Source of the DNA: Acidimicrobiia bacterium | GTDB lineage: Bacteria > Actinomycetota > Acidimicrobiia > ATN3 > PSLF01 | Length of the DNA stretch: 53,096 bases | NCBI GenBank assembly: GCA_040289475.1 | Contig: PSLF01000015.1 | Coordinates: 1 to 53,096, forward strand | Direction of reading: 5' to 3' | Shown here: positions 16,469 to 27,244 of the stretch, in pieces | Layout: each line of letters starts with the position of its first letter | Position numbering within the stretch: the first letter of the stretch is position 1 | The notes under the pieces: generated by a model | Databases searched by the model: none | The model's input: the letters and a program-made list of their open reading frames with translations, nothing else | Told to the model about the DNA's origin: nothing | Made by a program: the position numbers and the translations under genes

Positions 16469-17437
16469 TCAACCCCGCTTGAGTCGGCCGATGCCAGAAC
16501 CGCTCCGGTTCCCGGATCGCGGATGAGTGCTGCGATAGACAGACTTGATGCGTGAAAAAGTGATTTTTGTATAAGTCTGAGTCGTAGTAAGGCTAGCATG
16601 ACCCAACATCTCCTGTACCGCTCTTATGTCTGCACCACCTTCAAGCATGTGAGTAGCGCAGGAGTGCCGCAAGATATGGGGGCTCAATTCTTCACCTAGG
16701 CCTACTCTCGAGGCTCGCCTTTTGAGAATTGACCAAAGCCCCTGCCGCGTCAACCTCTGGCCTCTAGCGTTCACGAACAGTGCCGCTGGGGCTCGAATTC
16801 TAGATGCTCTTTCGACTAAAACAGGCCGGGAAAGACTCAAATATCGCTCGAGCGCTGCCCGGGCATGGCTTCCCAAAGGAACTATCCGCTGCTTATTTCC
16901 CTTGCCCACGATCCTCACTAACTCGTTTTCAAGATCGATGTCTCCGAGATCCAGCGCCGCTATCTCGCTTATCCGGGCACCGGTGGAGTACAAGACCTCG
17001 ACGATTGCCCGATCTCTGATGTCGGCAGGCGCAGGTCCGTCAATACTCTCGATCAACCGCTCGATCTCCTCTTTGCTCAGAGCCTTCGGGAGCGGACTCA
17101 TTGAATGTGGCCCTGCTACTTCCCGCGCTGGATTGGACGATGAAATTCCCTCTGCAATTGCGAACTCATAAAAGCTTCTCAATGCAGACAACGCCCTGGA
17201 TACCGAGCGCGCCGAGAGTCCTTCCTTGCGGAGGCTGACAATAAAGTCCTCAACATCGGAGGGACTAGCCTCCTCCGGTCCTTCCAGCCCTCTTTCGGAC
17301 AGAAAGCGAGCAAACCGTGCCAGATCTCGCCTGTAGGAATCCAAGGTGAGACGCGATCGACCTTTCTCTACCGCGAGGTGCTGTAAGAACTCTCCGGCCC
17401 ATTCCCTAGACAGCCTCCCAAGCGGTGCCGCTACCAC
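16469..17437 (-). CDS. xerD: Site-specific tyrosine recombinase XerD
   Basis: Resolves chromosome dimers at dif with XerC. An N-terminal SAM-like DNA-binding domain (about 10-95) precedes the catalytic domain (about 110-300) with the conserved residues in STGARISEIA (Arg), GKGNKQRIVPL (Lys), HILRHSCATH (His-xx-Arg) and LGHASLTTTQTYT (His and nucleophile Tyr). 322 aa. The GTG start directly abuts the ald TGA (TGAGTG). The position between the nudix/pyrG group and scpAB is the normal actinobacterial xerD site. Confidence 0.94.
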   Translation of the reverse strand: MVAAPLGRLSREWAGEFLQHLAVEKGRSRLTLDSYRRDLARFARFLSERGLEGPEEASPSDVEDFIVSLRKEGLSARSVSRALSALRSFYEFAIAEGISSSNPAREVAGPHSMSPLPKALSKEEIERLIESIDGPAPADIRDRAIVEVLYSTGARISEIAALDLGDIDLENELVRIVGKGNKQRIVPLGSHARAALERYLSLSRPVLVERASRIRAPAALFVNARGQRLTRQGLWSILKRRASRVGLGEELSPHILRHSCATHMLEGGADIRAVQEMLGHASLTTTQTYTKITFSRIKSVYRSTHPRSGNRSGSGIGRLKRG

Positions 17438-18556
17438 TCAGCCCAAAACCTCCTTCAGCGGCGTCGCCTCGTAGCCGAGCGCCTCTGCAACCGCGGCATT
17501 TACGACTCTGCCGTAAACTGTGTTGACTCCACTAGCCAACTCTGGATAGACCTCGAAAACCGCGGGGATGCCTTGCTTGCAGATAGCAAGCGCGTAAGGA
17601 AGAGTTGCGTTGGTAAAAGCAAAAGTCGAGGTATGCGGCACGGCTCCCGGCATGTTCGAGACGCCGTAGTGGATAACGGAGTGAACTTCGAATACCGGGT
17701 CTTCGTGAGTCGTCTCCCTCGAGGTCTCACAGACCCCGCCTTGATCGATCGCGACATCTACGATGACTGCGCCGTCTTTCATGGTGCGAACCATCTCTTC
17801 AGTTACGAGCAACGGCGCCCTGGCTCCAGGATTCAAAGCCGCGCCGATGACGACATCAGCTCTGGCGATTTCCTCTGCAATAGTCAGCCGGGATGAGTAC
17901 AGCGTCTGGATCCTTCCCCGGTGAATCGAGTCGACGTATCGTAGCTTTTCAGTGTCCTTGTCGATCATTACTACCTCTGCCTCGGCCCCCTGCGCTATCC
18001 AGGCTGCGTTTCGGCCTACGATCCCAGCTCCGAGGACGACTACTCGAGCAGGCCTGACCCCCGCCGCCCCACCGAACAGCACTCCTCGCCCACCATAAGG
18101 ACGCTGCAAGAAATGCGCCGCTATGTGTGGGGCCATCCTACCTGCCACCTCTGACATGGGAGCCAGCAAAGGAAGAGAGCCGTCGGGCTTCTTGACAGTC
18201 TCACATGCGATCGCGACTACCCCAGAGTCGAGGAGAGCTCGAGTGACCTCGGGATGCGCAGCCAAGTGCAAATAAGCGAAGAGCAATTTTCCTTGCGAGA
18301 GGAATTGAAACTCTTGAGGAGTGGGTTCTTTTACTTTGAGGACAAGGTCTGCTTCGGCCCATACGTCTTCTGCAAGCGGGACGACGCGAGCACCGGCGGC
18401 AGCGTAGTGCGAGTCGGGAATCGAGGAGCCAAGTCCCGCCCCCTCCTCGACATAGACCGAAACTCCTAAGTGTGCTAGTTCAGCTACCCCCTCAGGGGTA
18501 GCTGCCACCCTAAACTCTGAGGGTTTGATCTCCTTGGGAACGCCTACAGCGAGCAC
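17438..18556 (-). CDS. ald: Alanine dehydrogenase
   Basis: NAD-dependent reversible deamination of L-alanine to pyruvate and ammonia. N-terminal KEIKPSEFRVAATP and the catalytic-lysine/histidine segments (VLKVKEPTPQEF and AYLHLAAHPE) are followed by a Rossmann domain with VVLGAGIVGRNAAWIAQGAEAEV (about 170-192). C-terminal NMPGAVPHTSTFAFTNAT is the family signature. 372 aa, matching the mycobacterial and Bacillus enzymes. It lies between the nudix hydrolase (4 bp) and xerD (0 bp), so it is in the same transcript. Confidence 0.95.
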   Translation of the reverse strand: MLAVGVPKEIKPSEFRVAATPEGVAELAHLGVSVYVEEGAGLGSSIPDSHYAAAGARVVPLAEDVWAEADLVLKVKEPTPQEFQFLSQGKLLFAYLHLAAHPEVTRALLDSGVVAIACETVKKPDGSLPLLAPMSEVAGRMAPHIAAHFLQRPYGGRGVLFGGAAGVRPARVVVLGAGIVGRNAAWIAQGAEAEVVMIDKDTEKLRYVDSIHRGRIQTLYSSRLTIAEEIARADVVIGAALNPGARAPLLVTEEMVRTMKDGAVIVDVAIDQGGVCETSRETTHEDPVFEVHSVIHYGVSNMPGAVPHTSTFAFTNATLPYALAICKQGIPAVFEVYPELASGVNTVYGRVVNAAVAEALGYEATPLKEVLG

Positions 18557-18560
18557 CAGC

Positions 18561-20827
<2,267 letters not shown>

Positions 20828-20951
20828 TCACCCTTCTATGTTCGTGTCTGGAAGCGACAGAGGGGAGCCGTAAAGAGCCCCGTGTTCCAATCGTACCATG
20901 CCTTCCCTGCTCCTCGGATAAAGAGGTGTACTCACAACATTGGTAGGACCG

Positions 20952-22640
20952 TCATGAAGCCTTCTTGGACGCTGCTCGTTGCAGGATCTCCTGTGCGTGC
21001 TTGTTAGCGGCTCGGGAGGTGGCTTGTCCGCTCAACATCCGAGAGATTTCCTTGACTCGGTCACCTGGATCGAGTCTTCTAGCACGCGCCCCCGCTGGTC
21101 CCTTCTCGATCACAAAATGGCAATCTCCGTAGGATGCGACCTGAGCCAGGTGCGTCACGCAGATCACTTGTCGTGTCTCGGCTATAGATGCTAAAAGCTC
21201 ACCCACTGCTACGGCGGCAGCTCCACCGACTCCCTGATCCACCTCGTCGAAGACTAATGTCGGCACCCCCTCCTTGCCACCAATGCTGACCTCGATAGCG
21301 AGCATGAGTCGCGCGAGTTCGCCACCCGAGCCAACCTTGTGAAGAGGCTTCGGCGGCATGCCTGGCATCGGCGAAAATGCAAACATTACGCTGTCGCACC
21401 CCACAGGTCCAAAGCCGTCGGGCCAGGAGGGATCCTTGGATGACACTCCCACTTTGAACGTCGCGCCTGCCATCCCGAGCCTAGGAAGAAGCTCCTGCAC
21501 CGACCTTTCGAGGCCAGCCGCACCCTCTCGCCGCTTCCGCGAGATAGAAGAGCCCAGCTCTATAAGGCAAGCAGTGAGAGCATCGAGCTCTCGCTCGAGT
21601 GCTTCTGAGCGACTTTCGGAACCTTCCAACTCTTCTAAGCGACTCTGTGCATGCTCTAAGAACTCGAAAACCTCGGTCGTAGATCTCCCGTACTTACGTT
21701 TGAGATCTCCGAGAAGATCAAGCCGCTCTCGCACCTGAGCGAGACGCTGATCGTCAGAGTCTACCGAGTCAAAATAGCTCCTGAACGCTCGCCTTAGCTC
21801 CTGAAGCTCTTCTGCGAACACGCGACATTTACCGCGCAATTCGTCGAAGGTGGGATCGCACCCCGTCTCGGGTCCAGACGACCCTGCGCGTCCAACCGCA
21901 TCCTGTGCCGACTCAAGTAACTCGCAGGCCTTCGCCGCAGCAGTTCGCAACTCTTCGGCTGCCTCCAGGCGCCTCAGCTCAGCGTACAACTCCTCTTCTT
22001 CGCCTTGGCGAAGGCGGGCCGCTGTAATCTCCGCCACCTGATGCCGTAGAAAATCGATCTCTCGAGCGATTTCTCGGGCATCTACCGCCTGCTCGAGATA
22101 CCGCCGCAAGCTAGTAGCCTTCTGGTAGGTAGCTGCGTACACATCTAGTTCTTCGAAAAGCGGCGCCCCAACGTAGAAGTCCAGAAGTGAAAGCTGCCGA
22201 CGAGGATCTCCTAAAGCCTGGACAGAAAACTGGCCGTAGATCTGGATAGCATCTCCGAGTGCCCGCTCAATCTCCGTCACCGTGGCCATGCAACCGTTGA
22301 GGTACTGCCTGCTCTTACCTCCTGCGTCTATGATCCTTCTGACAACTATCTCGCCGGTGGAGTCGAGATGATCTGCAGTGTTCTGTTGTGGAGAAATTTC
22401 AGTTATTAGTCGCGGCTGAGTAGCGTGATCTAGTAAAAAGCGAGCCTCAATGGTGGAGGAGTTGCCCCACGGACCTACCGCATCTCTAGGCGCTCTTGAG
22501 CCACACAGATACGACAGTGCTTCGACGCACAAGGTCTTGCCTGCTCCCGTCTCGCCAGTGATCACATTTAGCCCAGCATCGAGTTCGAGATGAGCTTCTT
22601 TTAGTAATCCGAGATTTTCGACTCTGACTTCGACTAGCAT
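20952..22640 (-). CDS. recN: DNA repair protein RecN
   Basis: SMC-like ATPase of double-strand break repair. Walker A ITGETGAGKTLCVEAL lies near residue 28; the long coiled-coil arms (about 150-365) are rich in Glu/Arg/Leu; the signature motif is VGSGGELARLMLAIEV (about 435), and Walker B is LVFDEVDQGVGGAAA. A D-loop/H-loop region ends with CVTHLAQVASYGD. 562 aa, normal. Separated from nadK by 174 bp, so it may have its own promoter, and from pyrG by 127 bp. The tlyA-nadK-recN order is strongly conserved in Gram-positives. Confidence 0.95.
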   Translation of the reverse strand: MLVEVRVENLGLLKEAHLELDAGLNVITGETGAGKTLCVEALSYLCGSRAPRDAVGPWGNSSTIEARFLLDHATQPRLITEISPQQNTADHLDSTGEIVVRRIIDAGGKSRQYLNGCMATVTEIERALGDAIQIYGQFSVQALGDPRRQLSLLDFYVGAPLFEELDVYAATYQKATSLRRYLEQAVDAREIAREIDFLRHQVAEITAARLRQGEEEELYAELRRLEAAEELRTAAAKACELLESAQDAVGRAGSSGPETGCDPTFDELRGKCRVFAEELQELRRAFRSYFDSVDSDDQRLAQVRERLDLLGDLKRKYGRSTTEVFEFLEHAQSRLEELEGSESRSEALERELDALTACLIELGSSISRKRREGAAGLERSVQELLPRLGMAGATFKVGVSSKDPSWPDGFGPVGCDSVMFAFSPMPGMPPKPLHKVGSGGELARLMLAIEVSIGGKEGVPTLVFDEVDQGVGGAAAVAVGELLASIAETRQVICVTHLAQVASYGDCHFVIEKGPAGARARRLDPGDRVKEISRMLSGQATSRAANKHAQEILQRAASKKAS

Positions 22641-22814
22641 CCCCTACTCGCAATGTCCAGACAAGCAACGGCTCTAGTACACACGCCATCCGGCCGCTTA
22701 GCGCCGAGCTGTCTAATCCAGCAGCCCAGACGCCGATTTACTTCGCCTTCGAGACGAGGTTATCAAAAGGATAAGACAGATCGAGGAAACCCCCGTTGAA
22801 CTGGACGATTGCGC

Positions 22815-23678
22815 CTAATCTAGCCCGAACTTATTCCGAACCCGCTCGAGGAAGGGCCTTGGGGGACGTAAAAGAGCAAATCGGACTGGCTCGGCCGCCC
22901 TCCCGACGACACATCTAGCCCCCGGACCCATCACCGCCCAGCGCTGTCCGTCCAAAGCGATCTCGGCCGGTCTGTCTGCACGAATCGTGAGTTCTACTAC
23001 CGACGTTGCGGGCGAGACAATTGTTCGGTCGAACAATCCGTGTGGAGCCACCGGGACAACCAAAATCGCTTCCACATCCGGGTCCACAAGAGGGCCGTGA
23101 ACCGAGAACGCATAACCGGTCGATCCGGTCGGCGTCGAAACCAAGACACCATCAGCTCGGTACGAGGTCAGCATCGTGCGATCGATGGTCACCTCAATTT
23201 CGACAAGACGCTGTGCGTCACGTTTCTCTACCGAAACTTCGTTCAAAGCGACTGGATAAAATTGCTTTTCCAGAACATTGGCATCGCCGGTAATCGACAC
23301 GACTTCTAAGGCCATCCGCTCCATCACGGCGTATTTGGCCATCTTTATCTTGTCGACGGAGCCCAGCGCCTCCTCGGGTTCGGCAGTCGTTAGAAACCCC
23401 ATCGAGCCCACGTTTACAGCCAAAACGGGAACTCCTCTGGCATAACGCGCAGCTCTCAGCGTTGTCCCGTCCCCACCGACGCTGATGATTAAACCTGCTC
23501 TGTGTGCGTGCTCCTCCTCACATCCGAGATCGGACCTCTGGAGTACGGCTGCTGTTTCTCCGAGCAGCCAAACCTCCGCGCCCGCCCGTTCTAGAGCGTG
23601 AAGCAGCTGAGCCGCTACACGGCGTGCCTCGTGCCGAGTGGGGTGGATAGTCAGTGCTATGGGAAATGGTGACGTCAT
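22815..23678 (-). CDS. nadK: NAD kinase
   Basis: ATP- or polyphosphate-dependent phosphorylation of NAD to NADP. Motifs ISVGGDGTTLRAARYA (about 60-75, GGDG), NVGSMGFLTTAEP, the ADGVLVSTPTGSTGYAFS substrate block and a C-terminal Ig-like half (EIALDGQRW) are present. I chose the ATG at 23678 because it overlaps the tlyA TGA as ATGA; the frame is open six codons further to 23696 but the shorter start shows translational coupling. 287 aa, typical. Cytoplasmic tetramer. Confidence 0.94.
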   Translation of the reverse strand: MTSPFPIALTIHPTRHEARRVAAQLLHALERAGAEVWLLGETAAVLQRSDLGCEEEHAHRAGLIISVGGDGTTLRAARYARGVPVLAVNVGSMGFLTTAEPEEALGSVDKIKMAKYAVMERMALEVVSITGDANVLEKQFYPVALNEVSVEKRDAQRLVEIEVTIDRTMLTSYRADGVLVSTPTGSTGYAFSVHGPLVDPDVEAILVVPVAPHGLFDRTIVSPATSVVELTIRADRPAEIALDGQRWAVMGPGARCVVGRAAEPVRFALLRPPRPFLERVRNKFGLD

Positions 23679-24418
23679 TTTTGGTCCAGTTTCCAAGCAG
23701 AAAGGTACTCGATGTTTCCACTAGCTCCAGGTATTGGAGAGCACCGAAGTCCCGCAAGACAAAGCCCCTCGGCTTCCAGGCGCTCGATGACTCTCTTTAG
23801 CACTTCTCTGTGCACCGAGGGGTCTCGTAATACGCCTCCTCGTTGAACCTTCCCTCTTCCCGCTTCGAACTGTGGTTTTATGAGAACGATGAACCAAGCT
23901 TCTGGTGCGGCGAAAGAAACGAGCGACGGTACAACCTTTGTTGCGCTTATAAAAGACACATCAACCGTGACGACTTCGATGGCATCTGGAACCATCGTCG
24001 CGTTGAGATCCCTTGCATCTGTAGCCTCGAGTGAAACCACCCGAGGGTCTCGCCTCAACCGCTCATTTAGTTGAGCTCTGCCAACATCGACGGCATAAAC
24101 CTTAGAAGCGCCGTGGCGCAACAAGCAGTCCGTGAAACCTCCCGTGGAAGCGCCCACGTCGAGACAGATCTTGCGATGCGGAGAAATCCTAAATGAGCGT
24201 AGTGCTGCTTCCAGCTTCACCCCCCCTCGAGAAACGTATTTCGGCCGCGTCCCACTCACAAAAATCGGCTCTTCTGGTGAAACCAGCCTCGCACTCTTAG
24301 TCGCCAGCACTCCCGAGACCATGACCCTTCCTGTATTGACCAACTCCGCCGCTTGTGAACGGGTGGATGCCAACCCTCGCCTTACAATCTCCTTGTCAAG
24401 GCGCTCTCGGCGCATCAC
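23675..24418 (-). CDS. tlyA: TlyA-family 16S/23S rRNA 2'-O-methyltransferase
   Basis: Methylates ribose of 16S C1409 and 23S C1920 (family knowledge). An S4 RNA-binding domain at the N-terminus (RLDKEIVRRGLASTRSQAAEL, about 5-25) is linked to an FtsJ-like SAM-dependent domain: DVGASTGGFTDCLLRHGA is the SAM-binding motif (about 90), VYAVDVGRAQL binds SAM ribose, and LIKPQFEAG is the catalytic Lys region. 247 aa, usual length. Overlaps nadK by 4 bases and follows the small coiled-coil gene by 3 bp. Confidence 0.94.
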   Translation of the reverse strand: MMRRERLDKEIVRRGLASTRSQAAELVNTGRVMVSGVLATKSARLVSPEEPIFVSGTRPKYVSRGGVKLEAALRSFRISPHRKICLDVGASTGGFTDCLLRHGASKVYAVDVGRAQLNERLRRDPRVVSLEATDARDLNATMVPDAIEVVTVDVSFISATKVVPSLVSFAAPEAWFIVLIKPQFEAGRGKVQRGGVLRDPSVHREVLKRVIERLEAEGLCLAGLRCSPIPGASGNIEYLSAWKLDQK

Positions 24419-24421
24419 ACC

Positions 24422-24718
24422 CTAGGCCTCTTTGTCGGGCGAGTCCGGCCGTCGACTGCTCGACAGCATCGAATTCCACTCTTTATCTATGCTGGCCAGA
24501 TCGTTACGGAGAGATTCTAGTGCAGAGACAACCTTGTCGATCATGGTCCACAGCTCATTGAGCCTTCTCCGGACTTCTTCGAGTTCCTGACGAGCTCCAC
24601 CGGTCGTTACGGCGTTCTCGTTTTGCGCGGGCAACGAATCAAGCTTTTCAGACGCTTGGCCCTTTGAGTCTTCATCCTCGCTAGAATCCGAAGTCTGGGA
24701 TGATAAGCTCTCGTTCAT
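24422..24718 (-). CDS. Small acidic coiled-coil protein, unknown
   Basis: I do not recognise it. The 98-residue product has a Ser/Asp/Glu-rich, low-complexity N-terminal half (DSSEDEDSKGQASEKL), then a heptad-like helical stretch (about 45-85, LEEVRRRLNELWTMIDKVV and VSALESLRNDLASI), ending with a charged tail. No signal peptide or Cys. A protein of this type may oligomerise or act as a scaffold, which is inference. It ends 3 bases before tlyA and so is likely the first gene of the tlyA-nadK transcript. Start at 24718 overlaps the divergent rhomboid start (24717), and an alternative ATG lies at 24724. Coding is supported mainly by its tight link to tlyA. Confidence 0.55.
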   Translation of the reverse strand: MNESLSSQTSDSSEDEDSKGQASEKLDSLPAQNENAVTTGGARQELEEVRRRLNELWTMIDKVVSALESLRNDLASIDKEWNSMLSSSRRPDSPDKEA

Positions 24719-25574
24719 GGCCATTCCTCTCAGAGACGATCTTTATCCTCGTAAGATACCTTTCGTCACTCTGGCGATTATCGTCATCAACACAGCGATT
24801 TGGATTTTTTGGGAGCCGACCTTTCGAATTCCCCAACCTGTGCACGTTGGACCAGTAGGAAACCAAGTAGCCTCCGACACCCACCAGAACTTTCTCCTCA
24901 TAAATGCTGCGATCCCGTGCGAGCTTGTACAGCGGCGGCCGTTAGTCGTAAAGGAGGTGAGAAGCCTTCTCGAGAAACAGCGCGATACGGCTTGTATCCC
25001 CAAAGAAAAACTCGGTACGGGCGGAGAGTACAAGCCCGTATTTCCCAACAAAAAAATATGGCTGTCACCACTCCTATCCATGTTCTTCCACGGGAATTTG
25101 GCTCACTTGTTCGGCAATATGCTGATTCTTTTGATCCTTGGCAACAACGTCGAAGACAAACTTGGTCATCTTCGCTATCTCTTCCTGTATCTAGGAGGAG
25201 GGGCGATTGCCGAGGTCGCGCATGTAGCCTCGAACCCATATTCCATCACCCCTGCTATCGGAGCCTCCGGAGCAATTGCCGCAGTGATAGGAAGCTTCCT
25301 AGTGTTTTTTCCCTTTGCTCGCGTCCTGACATTAATTACCTTTCCGATCCCTCTTGCCGTGTACTTGCCGGCGTTCGCGCCGATTTTGTTCTGGTTTGTC
25401 CTTCAGTTCACCCCTATCGTCGGATCCAATGTGGCCGTGTGGGCCCATATAGGAGGATTCGCTGCCGGTGTACTGACGGGGCCACTCCTTTACGCTACGA
25501 TCAGGCCTCCGCGGACCTCACCGCTGCCGCGAGGACCTGTCTGGGTCAACACGAGACCCATAGTTCGACTCTGA
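24717..25574 (+). CDS. Rhomboid family intramembrane serine protease
   Basis: Membrane serine protease. The family-typical MAIPLRDDLYPRKIPFVTLAI start is kept from 24717. The catalytic Ser is S184 in GASGAIAAVIG (helix 4) and the His is H244 in WAHIGGFAAG (helix 6); HGNLAHLFGNM in helix 2 is the oxyanion/structural motif. A ~65-residue hydrophilic segment between helix 1 and helix 2 (about 40-100, with two Cys) is longer than usual. 285 aa. Divergent from the tlyA-side gene, with start codons overlapping. The 3' end overlaps the convergent HAD gene by 57 bases, so it is a compact locus. Substrate unknown. Confidence 0.9.
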   Translation: MAIPLRDDLYPRKIPFVTLAIIVINTAIWIFWEPTFRIPQPVHVGPVGNQVASDTHQNFLLINAAIPCELVQRRPLVVKEVRSLLEKQRDTACIPKEKLGTGGEYKPVFPNKKIWLSPLLSMFFHGNLAHLFGNMLILLILGNNVEDKLGHLRYLFLYLGGGAIAEVAHVASNPYSITPAIGASGAIAAVIGSFLVFFPFARVLTLITFPIPLAVYLPAFAPILFWFVLQFTPIVGSNVAVWAHIGGFAAGVLTGPLLYATIRPPRTSPLPRGPVWVNTRPIVRL

Positions 25575-26495
25575 GTTACGCGACAGTACAGCTTGCACCG
25601 CGCGAGCTATCTCGGGGTCGCCGCCCTCCGCAGAGATGTCGCCTTTTGGACCTCGAAGTATGAGTACCGGATTGTCGAGCAGTGTGGGAAGAGATTTGGC
25701 AACCAGCTTGGGAGGGTACGGCGAACGGACTGCGTCTTCGAGGCTAGCTACGCCAGACAGCACCAGAGCCGAGTCGAAACCGAGTCGATGAGCAAAAGCC
25801 AAGTCGGTGTCCCAGCGATCTCCCACTACAAGGGCATGCGCATCTCCCAGTTGATTCGAGACCAGATCCACCATCGGCCAGTGCGGTTTCCCTGCCACGC
25901 GAGCCTTGCGTCCCGATGCGACTTCCACAGCTGCAACCACCGCTCCTGCCCCAGGAACCAGGCCAGATGGAGTAGGGTAGGTCGGGTCCTCATTGGTCGC
26001 GATGAACTCCGATCCTTCTCTTATAAACCGTGACAGCAGAGAAAGTCGCTGGTAGTTAAAGTTGCGATCGACTCCCAGTACAACGCCGGGCGGAGCCTCG
26101 GGATCACTCCACTCTTCTGGAGCGACAGGCTCGATCCCGACTTTTCTTAGGGCATCGTGAACTCCTTTTCCTCCCGCTGCAACCACCCGGGGCTTCAACG
26201 GTGTAACCCCTTCTTTACCACTCAAGCGCTCAGCCAACGTCTGAAGCATCATCCTGGCAGCAGCGGCGGAAGAAGTGAGGACTTGCGAGGGGTCTGCTTT
26301 AAACGGTCCCGCTGTAAGCATCTGAGCAAACGCTTCGGGAGTACGATATGAGTTGTTGGTTACAAAAACCACTCTCGCGCCCGTGCTTTCGATTTTGAAA
26401 AGTGCCTCCGGTACCCCCTCGAAGAGACGACCGTCCAAGTAGCAGACCCCATCCAGATCGATCACGAACGCTTCGTAGGTCTCCAATGGGTGCAT
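25518..26495 (-). CDS. HAD superfamily (IIA type) phosphatase
   Basis: Likely removes phosphate from a small sugar or nucleotide phosphate, like NagD and 4-nitrophenylphosphatase relatives. Motif I DLDGVCYLDG (nucleophile Asp, about residue 13), motif II TNNSYRT, motif III lysine AGKPHWPMVD, and motif IV VVGDRWDTDLAFA (about 235) are all read. 325 aa, with a C-terminal extra of ~40 residues beyond the family, which overlaps the rhomboid 3' end. The TPR gene lies 46 bp upstream. Substrate cannot be named. Confidence 0.88.
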   Translation of the reverse strand: MHPLETYEAFVIDLDGVCYLDGRLFEGVPEALFKIESTGARVVFVTNNSYRTPEAFAQMLTAGPFKADPSQVLTSSAAAARMMLQTLAERLSGKEGVTPLKPRVVAAGGKGVHDALRKVGIEPVAPEEWSDPEAPPGVVLGVDRNFNYQRLSLLSRFIREGSEFIATNEDPTYPTPSGLVPGAGAVVAAVEVASGRKARVAGKPHWPMVDLVSNQLGDAHALVVGDRWDTDLAFAHRLGFDSALVLSGVASLEDAVRSPYPPKLVAKSLPTLLDNPVLILRGPKGDISAEGGDPEIARAVQAVLSRNSESNYGSRVDPDRSSRQR

Positions 26496-26541
26496 ACTTG
26501 GCTCCGGGTGCTCAAGATCGGATACAAGTTGAATTCAGATG

Positions 26542-26943
26542 CTAATCAGATTGCTCTCGAAAAGACGACTCTTCGTTGCCGTAACGCCGCATCTGCAGGC
26601 GCTCGTAGGCCTTTGCATACTCCTCGTTGCCCGGATTCATTACCCTCGCCATCTGCAGATGCGAGCGAGCTCTGTCGTCATCACCCCTTCTCATCGCGCA
26701 GAGGGCGAGAGCGTAGTAGGCATAGTCGTTCGAAGGATCTATCGCCAACAACTCGGTGAACTCCTCTTCTGCTTGACGCGCTCGCCCAGATATGAAGTAA
26801 GCGCGCCCCAGCGCTTCCCTGACCGATCCCTTCGACGGCTCGACGTCTCGTATCGCCTCGAGGATGACGGAGGCGGCGTGCGCGTTACCCGATGCGAGCA
26901 ATTCTTTGGCCCTCATCCATCTCTCATAAAGACTCGCCGCCAT
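26542..26943 (-). CDS. TPR-repeat protein
   Basis: Three tetratricopeptide-like helix pairs are visible in 133 aa: AKELLASGNAHAASVILEAI, ALGRAYFISGRARQAEEEF and ALALCAMRRGDDDRARSHL. TPRs mediate protein contacts, and a protein this short is probably an adaptor. No signal or membrane segment. It reads toward the HAD gene and starts with an ATG at 26943; upstream is a 301-bp gap shared with the divergent DUF1015 gene. Confidence 0.85.
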   Translation of the reverse strand: MAASLYERWMRAKELLASGNAHAASVILEAIRDVEPSKGSVREALGRAYFISGRARQAEEEFTELLAIDPSNDYAYYALALCAMRRGDDDRARSHLQMARVMNPGNEEYAKAYERLQMRRYGNEESSFREQSD

Positions 26944-27244
26944 GCCGTTGCCTCCCTAGTAGTCCAAGCACCGATTTGCGTGCCTTTCCAGGTTGTTCGA
27001 ACTTCGTTCGCTTTGAACTTGCCCCCAGCGTCTTACTTCCTTCACGAAAATGCTCAGATATTCTCGACCAGCCAGCCTCCGCGCGGCTACCCTCGCAAGA
27101 AGTGTGCCTGATGAATTCAAAAGAACACGGATTCATTCGCCACCCCCCGATCGCCTCGTCGCATAAACGGCGGCGAGTCACGGCTGGCGCATGACCCGTG
27201 TAGCTTTGTTCATTCGCACGTTACGTTGAGAATGGAGGGTTATC
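26944..27244. promoter_or_regulatory. Divergent intergenic region, no gene seen
   Basis: This 301-bp gap separates TPR (minus) from DUF1015 (plus). A GGAGGG ribosome site lies a few bases before the TTG start of DUF1015 (27245). I see only weak promoter-like hexamers (TTGTTC near 27208). An 85-codon minus frame crosses it but is probably a shadow: no family match, Arg/Ser/Gly skewed composition. Confidence 0.4.
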
